Origin: Deltaproteobacteria bacterium RBG_16_64_85 | GTDB lineage: Bacteria > Desulfobacterota > Deferrimicrobia > Deferrimicrobiales > Deferrimicrobiaceae | Length of the DNA stretch: 61,707 nt | Reading direction: 5' to 3' | Assembly: GCA_001798885.1 (NCBI GenBank) | Contig: MGQW01000019.1 | Location: 1 to 61,707, forward strand | Shown: one piece after another, positions 34,352 through 42,974 of the stretch | How positions within the stretch are numbered: the first letter of the stretch is position 1 | Layout of the letters: every line of letters starts with the position of its first letter | Notes under the pieces: generated by a model | What the model was told of the DNA's origin: nothing | The model's database searches: none | The model's input: only the letters and a program-made list of their open reading frames with translations | Program-made: the position numbers and the translations under genes

Positions 34352-35611
34352 ATGACGACAATAAAGGATCGCGTGGAGCGGGTCTGCCGCGCGGCGAAGG
34401 AGGCGGCGGCCCGGCTCGGGAAAGCGGACTCCTCGAAGAAGAACGCGGCGCTCGCCGGGATGGCGAAGGGGCTGCGAGAGCGGTCGGATTGGCTCCAGTC
34501 GGAAAACCGGAAGGACATGGATGCGGGGAAGGCCAAGGGCCTCTCCGCCGCGATGCTCGACCGGCTCCTCCTGACCGACGCCCGGATCCGGCAGATGGCG
34601 GACGGGATCGGGGAGGTGATCGCCCTCCCCGACCCGGTCGGCGAGGTCCTGAAGATGGGACGGCGGCCCAACGGCCTCTGGGTGGGGCGGATGCGCATCC
34701 CCCTGGGCGTCATCGGGATCATTTACGAATCGCGCCCCAACGTGACGGCCGATGCGACGGCGCTGTGTGTGAAATCCGGAAACGCGGTCATCCTCCGCGG
34801 CGGGTCCGAGGCGATCCGCTCCAATACCGCCATCTCGCGTATCTTGCGGGACGCGCTCTCGGGAAGCGGCCTGCCGGCGGACGCCGTGTCGATCATCGAG
34901 CAGACCGACCGGAAGGCCATCGACTGCCTGCTTGCGGCCGAGGATTTCATCGACCTCATCATCCCCCGCGGGGGAGAGGGGCTCATCCGCAGCGTGGCGG
35001 AAAAGTCCCGCATCCCGGTGATCAAGCACTACAAGGGGGTCTGCCACATCTACGTCGACGAGGACGCCGATCTCCGGCAGGCCATCCCCGTCTGCATCAA
35101 CGCGAAGGTGCAGCGCCCCGGCGTCTGCAACGCCATGGAAACGCTCCTCGTGCACGAGAAGGCCGCGCCGGAGTTTCTCCCCGCGGTGGCAGCCGAGCTG
35201 GTGAAGAGCGGCGTCGAGCTGCGCGGCTGCCCGAAGACCGTCCGCCTCGTCCCGCAGGCGAGGCCCGCATCGAAGGAGGACTGGGGGACCGAGTTTCTCG
35301 ACCTGATCCTCGCGGTGAAAGTGGTCTCGTCGATGGAGGAGGCGATGGAACACATCCGCCGCTACGGCTCGCTTCACACCGAGGCGATCCTCACGAAGGA
35401 CCATGCCCGGGCGATGCGGTTCGTTCGCGAGGTGGACTCCTCGCTGGTCCTCGTCAATGCCTCCACCCGCTTCAACGACGGGTTCCAGCTGGGGTTGGGG
35501 GCGGAGATCGGGATCAGCACCACCAAGATCCACGCGTTCGGCCCAATGGGCCTCGAAGAGTTGACCACGACGAAGTTCATCGCCTTCGGGGACGGCCAGG
35601 TCAGAACCTAA
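34352..35611 (+). CDS. proA: Gamma-glutamyl phosphate reductase
   Basis: A 419-residue enzyme for the second step of proline synthesis, reducing glutamyl phosphate to the semialdehyde with NADPH. Family blocks are [65 protein letters not shown] and the catalytic-Cys segment [19 protein letters not shown]. The C-terminal part has EAILTKD and [35 protein letters not shown] precedes the ATG. Its TAA is immediately followed by the nadD GTG. Confidence 0.97.
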   Translation: MTTIKDRVERVCRAAKEAAARLGKADSSKKNAALAGMAKGLRERSDWLQSENRKDMDAGKAKGLSAAMLDRLLLTDARIRQMADGIGEVIALPDPVGEVLKMGRRPNGLWVGRMRIPLGVIGIIYESRPNVTADATALCVKSGNAVILRGGSEAIRSNTAISRILRDALSGSGLPADAVSIIEQTDRKAIDCLLAAEDFIDLIIPRGGEGLIRSVAEKSRIPVIKHYKGVCHIYVDEDADLRQAIPVCINAKVQRPGVCNAMETLLVHEKAAPEFLPAVAAELVKSGVELRGCPKTVRLVPQARPASKEDWGTEFLDLILAVKVVSSMEEAMEHIRRYGSLHTEAILTKDHARAMRFVREVDSSLVLVNASTRFNDGFQLGLGAEIGISTTKIHAFGPMGLEELTTTKFIAFGDGQVRT

Positions 35612-36295
35612 GTGGAATCCCCGCGGATATCGGTGGCGCTTTTCGGCGGGACGTTCGACCCCTTCCACAACGGCCACCTGCGGATGGCGATCGGGGTGAA
35701 GGAGACGTTCCGGGTCTCCCGCGTGATCCTGTTCCCGGCGCACCACCCGCCCCACAAACCGATGCAGCCCGTGTCGGAAGCACATCACCGTTTCGCGATG
35801 GTCTCGGCGGGCGCAGCCGGTCTCCCCGGGATCGAGGCATCGGACATCGAGATCCGGCGGGAGGGGCCTTCCTACTCGCTCCTCACGGTACTGGACTTCC
35901 GGCGGGCCCTGCCGGACGCACAGATTCTCTTCGTGATGGGGGCCGACTCCTTCGCAGAAGTGTCGACGTGGCACCGATACGAAGAACTTCTCTCGGCGTG
36001 CGATTTCGTCCTCCTTCCCCGCTCCGGCGCAGGCCCGGAACCCGCTCCTCCGGCGGGGTTCCGTATTGAAAAAGAGGACCCGCATTGCTATAGTTGGTTG
36101 GGAAGAAGCTACCGCCTCCCGGGCGGGCGGAGGCTGTTCTGCCCCTCGCTGCCGGCCCTGGACATCTCTTCGAGCGACATCCGCGAGAAAGTCCGGACGG
36201 GCATGTGCATCCGGGGGCTCGTTCCGCCGGAGGTGGAGCGGTACATTGTCGGCAATGGTCTTTACGTCGATCGCCCGGAGGAGCGACGGCCATAA
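35612..36295 (+). CDS. nadD: Nicotinate-nucleotide adenylyltransferase
   Basis: A 227-residue enzyme that makes nicotinic-acid adenine dinucleotide in NAD synthesis. The nucleotidyltransferase motif GGTFDPFHNGH is at 12-22, followed by VILFPAHHPPHKP, ILFVMGADSFAEVSTWHRYEELL and the C-terminal LDISSSDIREKVRTG, all diagnostic. The start is GTG directly after the proA stop. The TAA is overlapped by the probable ATA start of rsfS. Confidence 0.95.
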   Translation: MESPRISVALFGGTFDPFHNGHLRMAIGVKETFRVSRVILFPAHHPPHKPMQPVSEAHHRFAMVSAGAAGLPGIEASDIEIRREGPSYSLLTVLDFRRALPDAQILFVMGADSFAEVSTWHRYEELLSACDFVLLPRSGAGPEPAPPAGFRIEKEDPHCYSWLGRSYRLPGGRRLFCPSLPALDISSSDIREKVRTGMCIRGLVPPEVERYIVGNGLYVDRPEERRP

Positions 36296-36642
36296 CGATT
36301 CAGGATACGCTGCTGCGGTGCGCCCGGCTGGCCCAGGAGAAAAAGGCTGCCGATATCCGCGCGCTGGACGTCCGGGAACGGGCCACATTCACCGACTTCT
36401 TCCTCCTCTGCTCGGGGACGTCCGACCGGCAGGTTTCGGCCGTCGCCCATCACATCGAGAAATCGCTCCGGAAGGACGGGGTGCGGCCGCTGGGGATCGA
36501 GGGAATCCGGGAAGGACGGTGGGTCCTTCTCGATTACGGCGATTTCGTGGTGCACGTGTTTCTTTCCAGCGTTCGGGAATTCTACAACTTCGACCGGCTG
36601 TGGGGATCGGCCCCCGAGATCCCCCTCCCCGAGGAGCATTAA
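36292..36642 (+). CDS. rsfS: Ribosomal silencing factor RsfS
   Basis: A 116-residue protein of the RsfS/YbeB family that binds L14 and blocks subunit joining. Diagnostic sequence is AADIRALDVRERATFTDFFLLCSGTSDRQVSAVAHHIEKSLRK, then GIEGIREGRWVLLDYGDFVVHVFLSSVREFYNFDRLWG. No ATG, GTG or TTG lies in frame near the conserved N-terminus. The best candidate is ATA at 36292, ten bases after GGAGG and overlapping the nadD TAA; ATT at 36298 is next. The only upstream ATG (36094) lies deep in nadD. Confidence 0.9.
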   Translation: MTIQDTLLRCARLAQEKKAADIRALDVRERATFTDFFLLCSGTSDRQVSAVAHHIEKSLRKDGVRPLGIEGIREGRWVLLDYGDFVVHVFLSSVREFYNFDRLWGSAPEIPLPEEH

Positions 36643-36660
36643 CCCCGGAGGACTCCGCAC

Positions 36661-37992
36661 ATGGCGGTCCGACTGCTGTTCCTGCTGTTCGTCATCATCC
36701 TGGTGGGATTTTCCTACATCTCCCTCCTGAACGGCCAGCACATCCAATTCTTCTACTCCGCCACGCGCCAGATGGAGGTCACCGTCAGCGAGCTCGCCAT
36801 CCTCGCCTTCTCCCTCGGGGCGGCAATGGTCATCCTCGGCACGCTGGTCAAGGACGTGACGATGGCGTCGAAGAACTGGAAGGAACGCCGGGAGAAGCAG
36901 CGCAGGGAGGCGGCTCGCGCGCGGGTGGCCAAGGCCTCGGAGCTGTTCCAGCGGGGGATGCTCCAGGAGGCGGCGAAAGAGCTCGAGCGGAGCCTCTCCG
37001 TCAACCCGGACGACCGCGAGGCGCTCGACCTGCTCTCCTCCGTCGAGACGGAACGGGGAAATCCCCTGGAGGCCGTGAAGGCGCTGACCCGGGTCAAGCA
37101 GATCGATCCATCCGACCTGTCGGTATTCTTCCGATTGGCGAATCTCTACCGCAGGATGAACGACCTGGACAACGCCTTCTCCCTGCTCAAGGCCATCGAG
37201 GACACCGAGGGGGAAAATCCACGCGCCTGGGAAATATTGCGGGACATCCACCTCCTTCGCAAGGAGATGGTTCCCGCCTACTCGATGCAGAAGAAGATCT
37301 TGAAATACAAAGGGAAGACCGCAACTCCCGAGGACCAGGCGCTTTTCGACGCCCTCCGGTACGAGAAGGCGGTCGTCCGGATGGCGGAAGGGAAGACCGA
37401 CGACGCGGAACGGCGTCTCCGGGAACTCATCAAGGACCAGCCGAAGTTCTGTGCGGCGTATACCGCGCTGTCCGAATACGTTCGGTCGCGCGGGAACCTG
37501 GCGGAAGCCACGGATCTTCTCCTCCGGGGCTATCGAGCGACTCGCAACGCGGTGTTTCTCATCAAGCTCGAAGACCTTGGCATCGAGACGGAAAGCCCCC
37601 AGTCCGTGATCGGCGTCTACACCGAGCTCCTCCAGGAATTCCCCTCGGACTTCGACATCAACCTGTTCACGGGAAAGTTTTTCCTGCGCCTGGAGATGAA
37701 CGACGAGGCGGTGGAACAGTTGTTGAAGGCGGAATCGCTGGAGCCGGAGCGGGAGTCCATCAACATCCTCCTGGCGGAGGCGCTCCGGCGGAGAGGCCGT
37801 TATGAGTCCGCCTGCCAGCACTACCAGCACGCTTTCGGTTACAAGCGGCGATACCTCATTCCCTTCCGCTGCTCGAACTGCGGAAAGGCCACCATCAAGT
37901 GGGCCGACCGGTGCCCCGATTGCGGAGTCTGGAACGGCTACGCCATCGACCACGGACACAGGGAGTACGCGGCACCGGCTTCCATCCGCTGA
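36661..37992 (+). CDS. lapB: LapA-LapB fusion: membrane TPR protein with C-terminal zinc ribbon
   Basis: A 443-residue inner-membrane protein. Residues 1-75 read like LapA/YciS (DUF1049): a first helix LLFLLFVIILVGFSYISLL, then NGQHIQFFYS, and a second helix ELAILAFSLGAAMVILGTLV. Residues 80-400 carry TPR units (ASELFQRGMLQEAAKELERSLSVNPDD and others). Residues 402-425 form a rubredoxin-like ribbon, FRCSNCGKATIKWADRCPDCGVWNGY, as in LapB/YciM. In E. coli LapB steers FtsH to LpxC and so sets lipopolysaccharide synthesis. CCCGGAGGA precedes the ATG. Confidence 0.88.
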   Translation: MAVRLLFLLFVIILVGFSYISLLNGQHIQFFYSATRQMEVTVSELAILAFSLGAAMVILGTLVKDVTMASKNWKERREKQRREAARARVAKASELFQRGMLQEAAKELERSLSVNPDDREALDLLSSVETERGNPLEAVKALTRVKQIDPSDLSVFFRLANLYRRMNDLDNAFSLLKAIEDTEGENPRAWEILRDIHLLRKEMVPAYSMQKKILKYKGKTATPEDQALFDALRYEKAVVRMAEGKTDDAERRLRELIKDQPKFCAAYTALSEYVRSRGNLAEATDLLLRGYRATRNAVFLIKLEDLGIETESPQSVIGVYTELLQEFPSDFDINLFTGKFFLRLEMNDEAVEQLLKAESLEPERESINILLAEALRRRGRYESACQHYQHAFGYKRRYLIPFRCSNCGKATIKWADRCPDCGVWNGYAIDHGHREYAAPASIR

Positions 37993-38020
37993 TCCCGGGG
38001 ACGGGTTCACGGCGAGGCTC

Positions 38021-38740
38021 CTGCGGGGGCAGGCGGCGCGGTTCCTGGCCGAGTTCCGCTGCCTGACCTCGCTTTTTCCGGTTTCGGAGGGCGATCTTTC
38101 CGAAGCTTCCGTCCGAAGCTGGCCCGCATATCGCGGGGAGGAGTGCCCACGCTGCGGGGCCTTCACGGGGGACGGCTGCGCCGGCGGAACTCTCCCTTTT
38201 TGCCCTTCCTGCGCGACTCCTCCTCCCTTCGATTTCGCCCGCTCGCTGTTCGCCTACGAGGGGTGCGTCCGGGAGGGGATCCGGGCCGCGAAGTACGCCC
38301 GGAAGGCCGTTCCCGCGAAAACCCTGGCGGAACGGCTGCTGGAAGCCGTCTTCGGAAAGTGGGGCGACCGTTTTTCGGGCGGTTTCCGGCCGGTCGTCGT
38401 TCCGGTCCCGATCCTGTCGTTCAAATATTTCCAGAGGGGATTCAACCTTCCCGCGCTCGTGGGGCGGGCGATCTCGCGCCTTGCCGGTTGGCCGTTCGCG
38501 CCCCTCGTTCTCCGGAGGACCGGCGGAGAGCGTCCCCAGGTTGGGCTGCGTCTCATGGAGCGCGAGGAAAATGTGCGCGACGTCTTCCACGTCCCTCCGG
38601 GTCGGCGGCCGCCTCCGGAAATCCTCCTCCTGGATGACGTGTACACCTCGGGTGCCACAGCGAGGGCATGCGCCCGCGCCTTGAAAACGGCGGGTGCCGG
38701 GCATATAGTGGTCCTGACGGTGGCCCGCACCGTCCTCTGA
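38021..38740 (+). CDS. comF: ComF-family phosphoribosyltransferase-like protein (start uncertain)
   Basis: A protein of about 240 residues of the ComF/GntX family, linked to DNA uptake and repair. An N-terminal zinc ribbon has CPRCG and FCPSC pairs, then RSLFAYEGCVREGIRAAKYARK, VPVPILSFKYFQRGFN, GERPQVGLRLMEREENVRDVF and the PRPP motif ILLLDDVYTSGATARACARAL. No ATG, GTG or TTG precedes the homologous region except an ATG at 37802 far inside lapB. CTG at 38021 with GAGG just upstream is the nearest plausible start. A lost start codon or sequence error is also possible. Confidence 0.8.
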   Translation: MRGQAARFLAEFRCLTSLFPVSEGDLSEASVRSWPAYRGEECPRCGAFTGDGCAGGTLPFCPSCATPPPFDFARSLFAYEGCVREGIRAAKYARKAVPAKTLAERLLEAVFGKWGDRFSGGFRPVVVPVPILSFKYFQRGFNLPALVGRAISRLAGWPFAPLVLRRTGGERPQVGLRLMEREENVRDVFHVPPGRRPPPEILLLDDVYTSGATARACARALKTAGAGHIVVLTVARTVL

Positions 38741-38764
38741 TTCTTCCAGGCGCACGGAGACCGG

Positions 38765-39568
38765 ATGGTTCGCCCTTACAAGGCTGCCGTTCTGCAGTTC
38801 CGCATCGACATGGGCGCGGTGGAGGCCAACGCCGGACGGGCGTTCGCCCTCCTGCGGCGGGCCGCCGAAAGGGGCGCCGCACTTTGCGTTCTCCCGGAGA
38901 TGTGGAGCACCGGCTTCGCCTACGAGCGGCTGCCCGCCCTCGCCCGCAGCACCCCGGAGATCCTGCACGACCTGCGCAAGTTCGCGTCGGAAAAACACCT
39001 GGTGATCGCCGGATCGCTTCCCGAGCGCGCAGGGAGGTACGTATACAACACGCTTTATGTCATCGATACGACCGGCGCGATCACGGGACAGTATCGAAAG
39101 ACCCACCTGTTCCATCCGTCCGGAGAGCACCTTCACTTCGGGAAGGGATTCAAGGCGGAGGTGGCGCTGACCGACGTCGGGGTCATCGGCCCCCATATCT
39201 GTTATGACCTCCGCTTCCCGGAGCTCTCCCGGAAATATTTTTTGGCGGGGGCGACCCTTTTCTGTTTCAGCGCACAATGGCCCGCTGTCCGTAAAGCGCA
39301 CTGGGAGCTGCTCAATGCCGCGAGGGCGGTGGAGAACCAGCTCTTCGTCGTCGCGTCCAACGCCGTTGGGCGGTCGGGGGATTTCCACTATTCGGGGGGC
39401 TCGCTCATCGTGTCCCCCTGGGGGGAACGGCTGGCATGCGCCGGCGAGGAAGAGGGGCTGGCGATGGCGTCGATCGATCCGTCCCAGGTCGCCGAGGTCA
39501 GGAGGAGGATTCCGTGCGCTCAGGACCGAAACGAACGCGCCTACCGGAAGACCCGGCAAAAAAGATAG
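38765..39568 (+). CDS. Carbon-nitrogen hydrolase, omega-amidase-like (nitrilase superfamily)
   Basis: A 267-residue enzyme with the nitrilase triad Glu45 (VLPEMWSTGF), Lys112 (YRKTHLF) and Cys146 (GPHICYDLRFPEL). It resembles YafV/Nit2-type omega-amidases, which hydrolyse alpha-ketoglutaramate and alpha-ketosuccinamate. GDFHYSGGSLIVSPWGERL is the usual post-active-site block. GGAGACCGG precedes the ATG. Its end overlaps the rfaE2 start by 55 bases, showing tight coupling. The true substrate cannot be read from sequence. Confidence 0.9.
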   Translation: MVRPYKAAVLQFRIDMGAVEANAGRAFALLRRAAERGAALCVLPEMWSTGFAYERLPALARSTPEILHDLRKFASEKHLVIAGSLPERAGRYVYNTLYVIDTTGAITGQYRKTHLFHPSGEHLHFGKGFKAEVALTDVGVIGPHICYDLRFPELSRKYFLAGATLFCFSAQWPAVRKAHWELLNAARAVENQLFVVASNAVGRSGDFHYSGGSLIVSPWGERLACAGEEEGLAMASIDPSQVAEVRRRIPCAQDRNERAYRKTRQKR

Positions 39569-40077
39569 TCCCCGCCGGCAAGGCGGCCAAGCTCTTTTCC
39601 CGCCTTCGCGGGAAGGGGAAACGGATCGTCTTCACCAACGGGTGCTTCGATATCCTGCACGCCGGTCATGCCAGATACCTGCGCAAGGCCGCTGCGCTGG
39701 GCGACGTCCTGGTCGTGGGTGTGAACGGCGACGCCTCCGTGCGAAGGCTCAAGGGAGAGGGCCGGCCCGTCCAGGCGGAAGCCGACCGGGCCTACCTGTT
39801 GGCCTCCCTCTCGTGTGTTTCCTGCGTCGTGATCTTCCGGGAGGATACCCCGGCCGCCCTGATCGAGCGCGTGATCCCCCACGTGCTGGTCAAGGGCGGG
39901 GACTGGAAAGGAAAGGATATCGTCGGCTCCGGATTCGTCAGGGAGCGCGGCGGATCCGTGCGAACGATCAGGTTCCTCGCGGGAAGGTCGACAACCGCCA
40001 TCCTTCGGCGGGCGGCGTCGATCAGCGGATCTTCCGAAGGGCGGAAAGAAAGAGGGCGATCTCCTTCCGGGTCGTGA
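39514..40077 (+). CDS. rfaE2: D-glycero-beta-D-manno-heptose 1-phosphate adenylyltransferase
   Basis: A 187-residue nucleotidyltransferase, the stand-alone C-terminal half of HldE, which makes ADP-heptose for lipopolysaccharide. The motif IVFTNGCFDILHAGHARYL (38-56) holds the HxGH site; then DVLVVGVNGDASVRRLKGEGRPV, AYLLASLSCVSCVVIF and PHVLVKGGDWKGKDIVG. The typical end is GRSTTAIL; about 20 further residues overlap the convergent desulfurase gene. The GTG at 39514 has AGGAGGAGG upstream. No HldE kinase half is in the window. Confidence 0.93.
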   Translation: MRSGPKRTRLPEDPAKKIVPAGKAAKLFSRLRGKGKRIVFTNGCFDILHAGHARYLRKAAALGDVLVVGVNGDASVRRLKGEGRPVQAEADRAYLLASLSCVSCVVIFREDTPAALIERVIPHVLVKGGDWKGKDIVGSGFVRERGGSVRTIRFLAGRSTTAILRRAASISGSSEGRKERGRSPSGS

Positions 40078-41170
40078 ACGGCCCGGGGCTCGCGCGAACC
40101 GTTCCTTCGGGGAAGGTCCGTAGCGTCCGGTGCGAGTTGGGGGAACAGTGGAGACCCGCCCGGACGAGGATTCCGAACCGCTTCTCGAGCCGCCATCCCG
40201 TCTCCGCGGGATCCATCCCGTCCACCAGGAAGGAGAGCACGGAAGCGCAGCGGGCGGGATCCCGGGGGCCGAAGAGGGTCACGCCAGGAATCTTCTCCAT
40301 CCCCTCGAGCAGGTCCGCAAGCAGCGCCAATTCCTTCTCCCGGACGCTTTCCACCCTTTTGCGCAGCAGCCAGGCGAGGGAAACGGCAAGGCCGGCGAGC
40401 CCCACGCTGTTCCGGGTCCCCGACTCGAGGGCGTCGGGGTAGAAATACGGCTGGTGGTCGGCCTCGGAGAGGCTTCCCGTTCCGCCCTCAATGAGCGGCA
40501 CGAGAGACACCCCTTTCCGCACGTAGAGGAAACCGGTTCCCTGGGGGCCCAGGAGTCCTTTGTGACCGGGGGCGGCAAGGAGGTCGACGGGGAGGCCCTC
40601 GAGGTCGATCGGAAGCGCCCCCGCCGTCTGGGCGGCATCCACCAGCGTGAAGACGCCGCGCCGGTGCGCGGCCCGGACGATCTCCCCTACCGGCTGGATC
40701 GCGCCCGAAACGTTCGAAGCGTGGACCACGGCGACGAGACGCGTCGTCTGACGAATGGCGGCGACGACCTCCTTCGCGTCGACGATGCCGTCCCGGCCCG
40801 CGGCGACCACCGTCACCGAAACACCCGCCCCCTCCATTCGACGCAGCGGCCGCATTACCGAGTTGTGCTCGACGGAGGTGGTCACCACGTGGTCGCCGGC
40901 CCTGAGGATCCCCTTGATCGCCTGGTTGAGCGCGGCGGTGGCGTTCTCCGTGAAGACGAATCGGGAGCTGTCCTTCGCGCCGAACAGTTTCGCCAGCCTT
41001 TCCCGCGCGGCGAATACGTCCCTGGCGGAACGGATGGACAGGACGTGTCCCGAGCGGCCGGGATTTCCCGCTCGCCGGATGGCGGCGGCGACCGCCTCCG
41101 CCACGCCTTTGGGTTTGGGGAGGGAAGTCGCCGCGTTGTCGAGATAGACGAAGTTGCGGGGATCGGGCAG
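40022..41170 (-). CDS. Cysteine desulfurase-like class V aminotransferase (non-AUG start)
   Basis: A PLP enzyme of 382 residues in the SufS/CsdB group. FVYLDNAATSLPKPKGV opens the fold. The PLP lysine is Lys204 (APGHKGLLGPQGTG) and the active-site Cys342 lies in RAGLHCSPNSHRTLRT. The conserved N-terminal YLDNAAT lies upstream of the first GTG (41104), and no ATG, GTG or TTG precedes it; the CTG at 41170 has GGAG seven bases upstream, in the mltD stop region, and is the likely start. It would supply sulfur for clusters or thiocofactors. No SUF scaffold gene is adjacent. Confidence 0.87.
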   Translation of the reverse strand: MPDPRNFVYLDNAATSLPKPKGVAEAVAAAIRRAGNPGRSGHVLSIRSARDVFAARERLAKLFGAKDSSRFVFTENATAALNQAIKGILRAGDHVVTTSVEHNSVMRPLRRMEGAGVSVTVVAAGRDGIVDAKEVVAAIRQTTRLVAVVHASNVSGAIQPVGEIVRAAHRRGVFTLVDAAQTAGALPIDLEGLPVDLLAAPGHKGLLGPQGTGFLYVRKGVSLVPLIEGGTGSLSEADHQPYFYPDALESGTRNSVGLAGLAVSLAWLLRKRVESVREKELALLADLLEGMEKIPGVTLFGPRDPARCASVLSFLVDGMDPAETGWRLEKRFGILVRAGLHCSPNSHRTLRTFPEGTVRASPGPFTTRKEIALFLSALRKIR

Positions 41171-41171
41171 C

Positions 41172-42872
41172 TTAGGACTCCAGGGGGATCCGCAGGACGC
41201 GCCCCCGGGGCAGCGCCTGTCCCTCCTTCAGGTTGTTCCGCTCGGAGAGCTGTTCGGGGGTGACGCCGTACACCTTCGAGATTTTCGACAGGGTGTCTCC
41301 GCGACGGACGACATGCCGGATCTCCTTCTTCCCGCCGCGCTCGGAAGCGACGGACTTTTGCGCTGCACCGGCCCCCTTCTTCACGCGTACCGTCCGGGTC
41401 CGCCGCGCTCCGTCATCCAGCCGCTTGAGCGCCATCTCTACCTGCTCGGCGGACATCTCCTTCCCAGGTACGGCCTCCTCTTCGGAGAGGCCGGTTACCG
41501 GGATGACCAGCCGAGCGGAGCGGCCGATCTTCGGCTGTTTCATTCCGTTCAACTCCAGGAGGATGGGGACCGACGTTTGGTAGCTGTCCGCGAGGGATTT
41601 CAGGGACTCGCCTTTCTTCACGGTGTGGAGCAGAAAGGTGACCCTGGCGTTCGCCCAAATCTCCTCCATATGCTCCTCGGCGATCCTGCCGTACCCCTTG
41701 GGAAGCCGGATCTCGTAGCTCTCCTGGTTGGGCGGGGTGCAGAAACGGCGGAGTTCCGGGTTCCATTCCCGCAGGGATTCGTAAGGAACCCCGATGTGCC
41801 GTCCCAGCGTCGGCAGGTCCGTCCCGCCGGGGACGGTCACCTTGTCGAATTCTAGAGGATCCTCGTATTTCACCCCCTCGAAGCCGTACCTCTCCGGCTC
41901 CTTGGCGATGGTCAGGGCTGCGATCATCTTCGGGACGTAATCCTTCGTCTCCTGCTTCAAGTACCGGTGGCGGATCAGCTTGACGTAATCTTCGGACCTG
42001 TATCGGGTTACCGCCTTCTGGATCTTCCCTTCTCCCGCGTTGTACGCCGCGGTCGCGAGGGGCCAGGACTCGAACATCCCGTACAGATCCTTGAGGTAGG
42101 ACGCTGCCGCGTGGGTCGATTTCTCGTAGTCCCTGCGCTCGTCGGCCCACCAGTCGATCCGCAGGCCGTACCGGCGGCCGGTACCGGCGATGAACTGCCA
42201 GGGCCCGGCGGCGCGCGCCACCGAGTATGCCTTCGGGGAAAACCCGCTCTCGATGAGGGCAAGGTAGATGAGATCCCCGGGAAGGCCGTACTCGGCGAGG
42301 ATCTCCCGCATCATTTCCGAATACTTGCCCGACCTTGACAGATAGAGCTCGAACCTGCTTCGCCCGGCGTTCTGGAAATAGCGGATGAACTTCTCGATCC
42401 GGGCCATCAAGCCGGTGTAGAGAACGGTGTCTTTGTGCCTGCTTTCTTCCTGCGCACTGACGAAGAATCCCATCGACGAATCCGCCTCCCGCTCCTCTAC
42501 ACGATCCTTCGAAAGCTGGAGGTCCACCTCCCCCTGCGACAGCACGCGGTCCTGCTGCTTCTCTTCGGGAGGGGCCGAGAGGACGGCAGCCGGTTCGGGT
42601 GGGAGTTGGGAGTTTACGGCGAGCGGCTCAACCTGCCGCTGGGCGGGAAGCGCTTCCGGCTCCGGGGCCTGCAGGGATACGGCGGTGGTAACAGGGAGAG
42701 AGGCGGGGCCGGGCAACGCTTCCGGGGCCGGGACCGGCAAGGATACGGCTGCGATAACCGGGGGCGCCGCGGGAACCGCCGGTTCACCGGCGATACCCGA
42801 GTCAGAAAGTGTCACCAGGGTGACAAAAACCGTCACAACTAAAAAAGTGGGGCAATCCTTCCGCCTTCGCAC
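41172..42872 (-). CDS. mltD: Membrane-bound lytic transglycosylase D with LysM repeats
   Basis: A 566-residue exported murein hydrolase. A signal peptide (RRRKDCPTFLVVTVFVTLVTL) precedes a Pro/Ala-rich linker with repeated PEPEALP-like words (about 30-90). The SLT domain has ALIESGFSPKAYSVARAAGPWQFI with the catalytic Glu, and WPLATAAYNAGEGKIQKAV. Two LysM domains follow: TFLLHTVKKGESLKSLADSYQTS and RHVVRRGDTLSKISKVYGVTPEQLSERNNL. I chose GTG 42872 because a good promoter lies just upstream; an ATG at 42965 would place that promoter inside the coding region. Confidence 0.9.
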   Translation of the reverse strand: MRRRKDCPTFLVVTVFVTLVTLSDSGIAGEPAVPAAPPVIAAVSLPVPAPEALPGPASLPVTTAVSLQAPEPEALPAQRQVEPLAVNSQLPPEPAAVLSAPPEEKQQDRVLSQGEVDLQLSKDRVEEREADSSMGFFVSAQEESRHKDTVLYTGLMARIEKFIRYFQNAGRSRFELYLSRSGKYSEMMREILAEYGLPGDLIYLALIESGFSPKAYSVARAAGPWQFIAGTGRRYGLRIDWWADERRDYEKSTHAAASYLKDLYGMFESWPLATAAYNAGEGKIQKAVTRYRSEDYVKLIRHRYLKQETKDYVPKMIAALTIAKEPERYGFEGVKYEDPLEFDKVTVPGGTDLPTLGRHIGVPYESLREWNPELRRFCTPPNQESYEIRLPKGYGRIAEEHMEEIWANARVTFLLHTVKKGESLKSLADSYQTSVPILLELNGMKQPKIGRSARLVIPVTGLSEEEAVPGKEMSAEQVEMALKRLDDGARRTRTVRVKKGAGAAQKSVASERGGKKEIRHVVRRGDTLSKISKVYGVTPEQLSERNNLKEGQALPRGRVLRIPLES

Positions 42873-42905
42873 ACCACCCCCGGCGGCCCTGAAATAAGTA
42901 TTTAT

Positions 42906-42934
42906 TTTGATTGGCCAATTACAGTTTGTCAAGG
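42906..42934 (-). promoter_or_regulatory. mltD promoter with a palindromic spacer
   Basis: On the minus strand a perfect TTGACA (42934-42929) is followed after 17 bases by CAAAAT (42911-42906). The spacer contains the perfect 10-base palindrome ATTGGCCAAT (42912-42921), a candidate operator placed where bound protein would block polymerase. The surrounding 60 bases are AT-rich. The predicted start lies about 25 bases before the GTG at 42872. Confidence 0.55.
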
Positions 42935-42974
42935 TAAATATCCCCCCCTTCCGGAGGTCCAGCAAAACGGCGGT

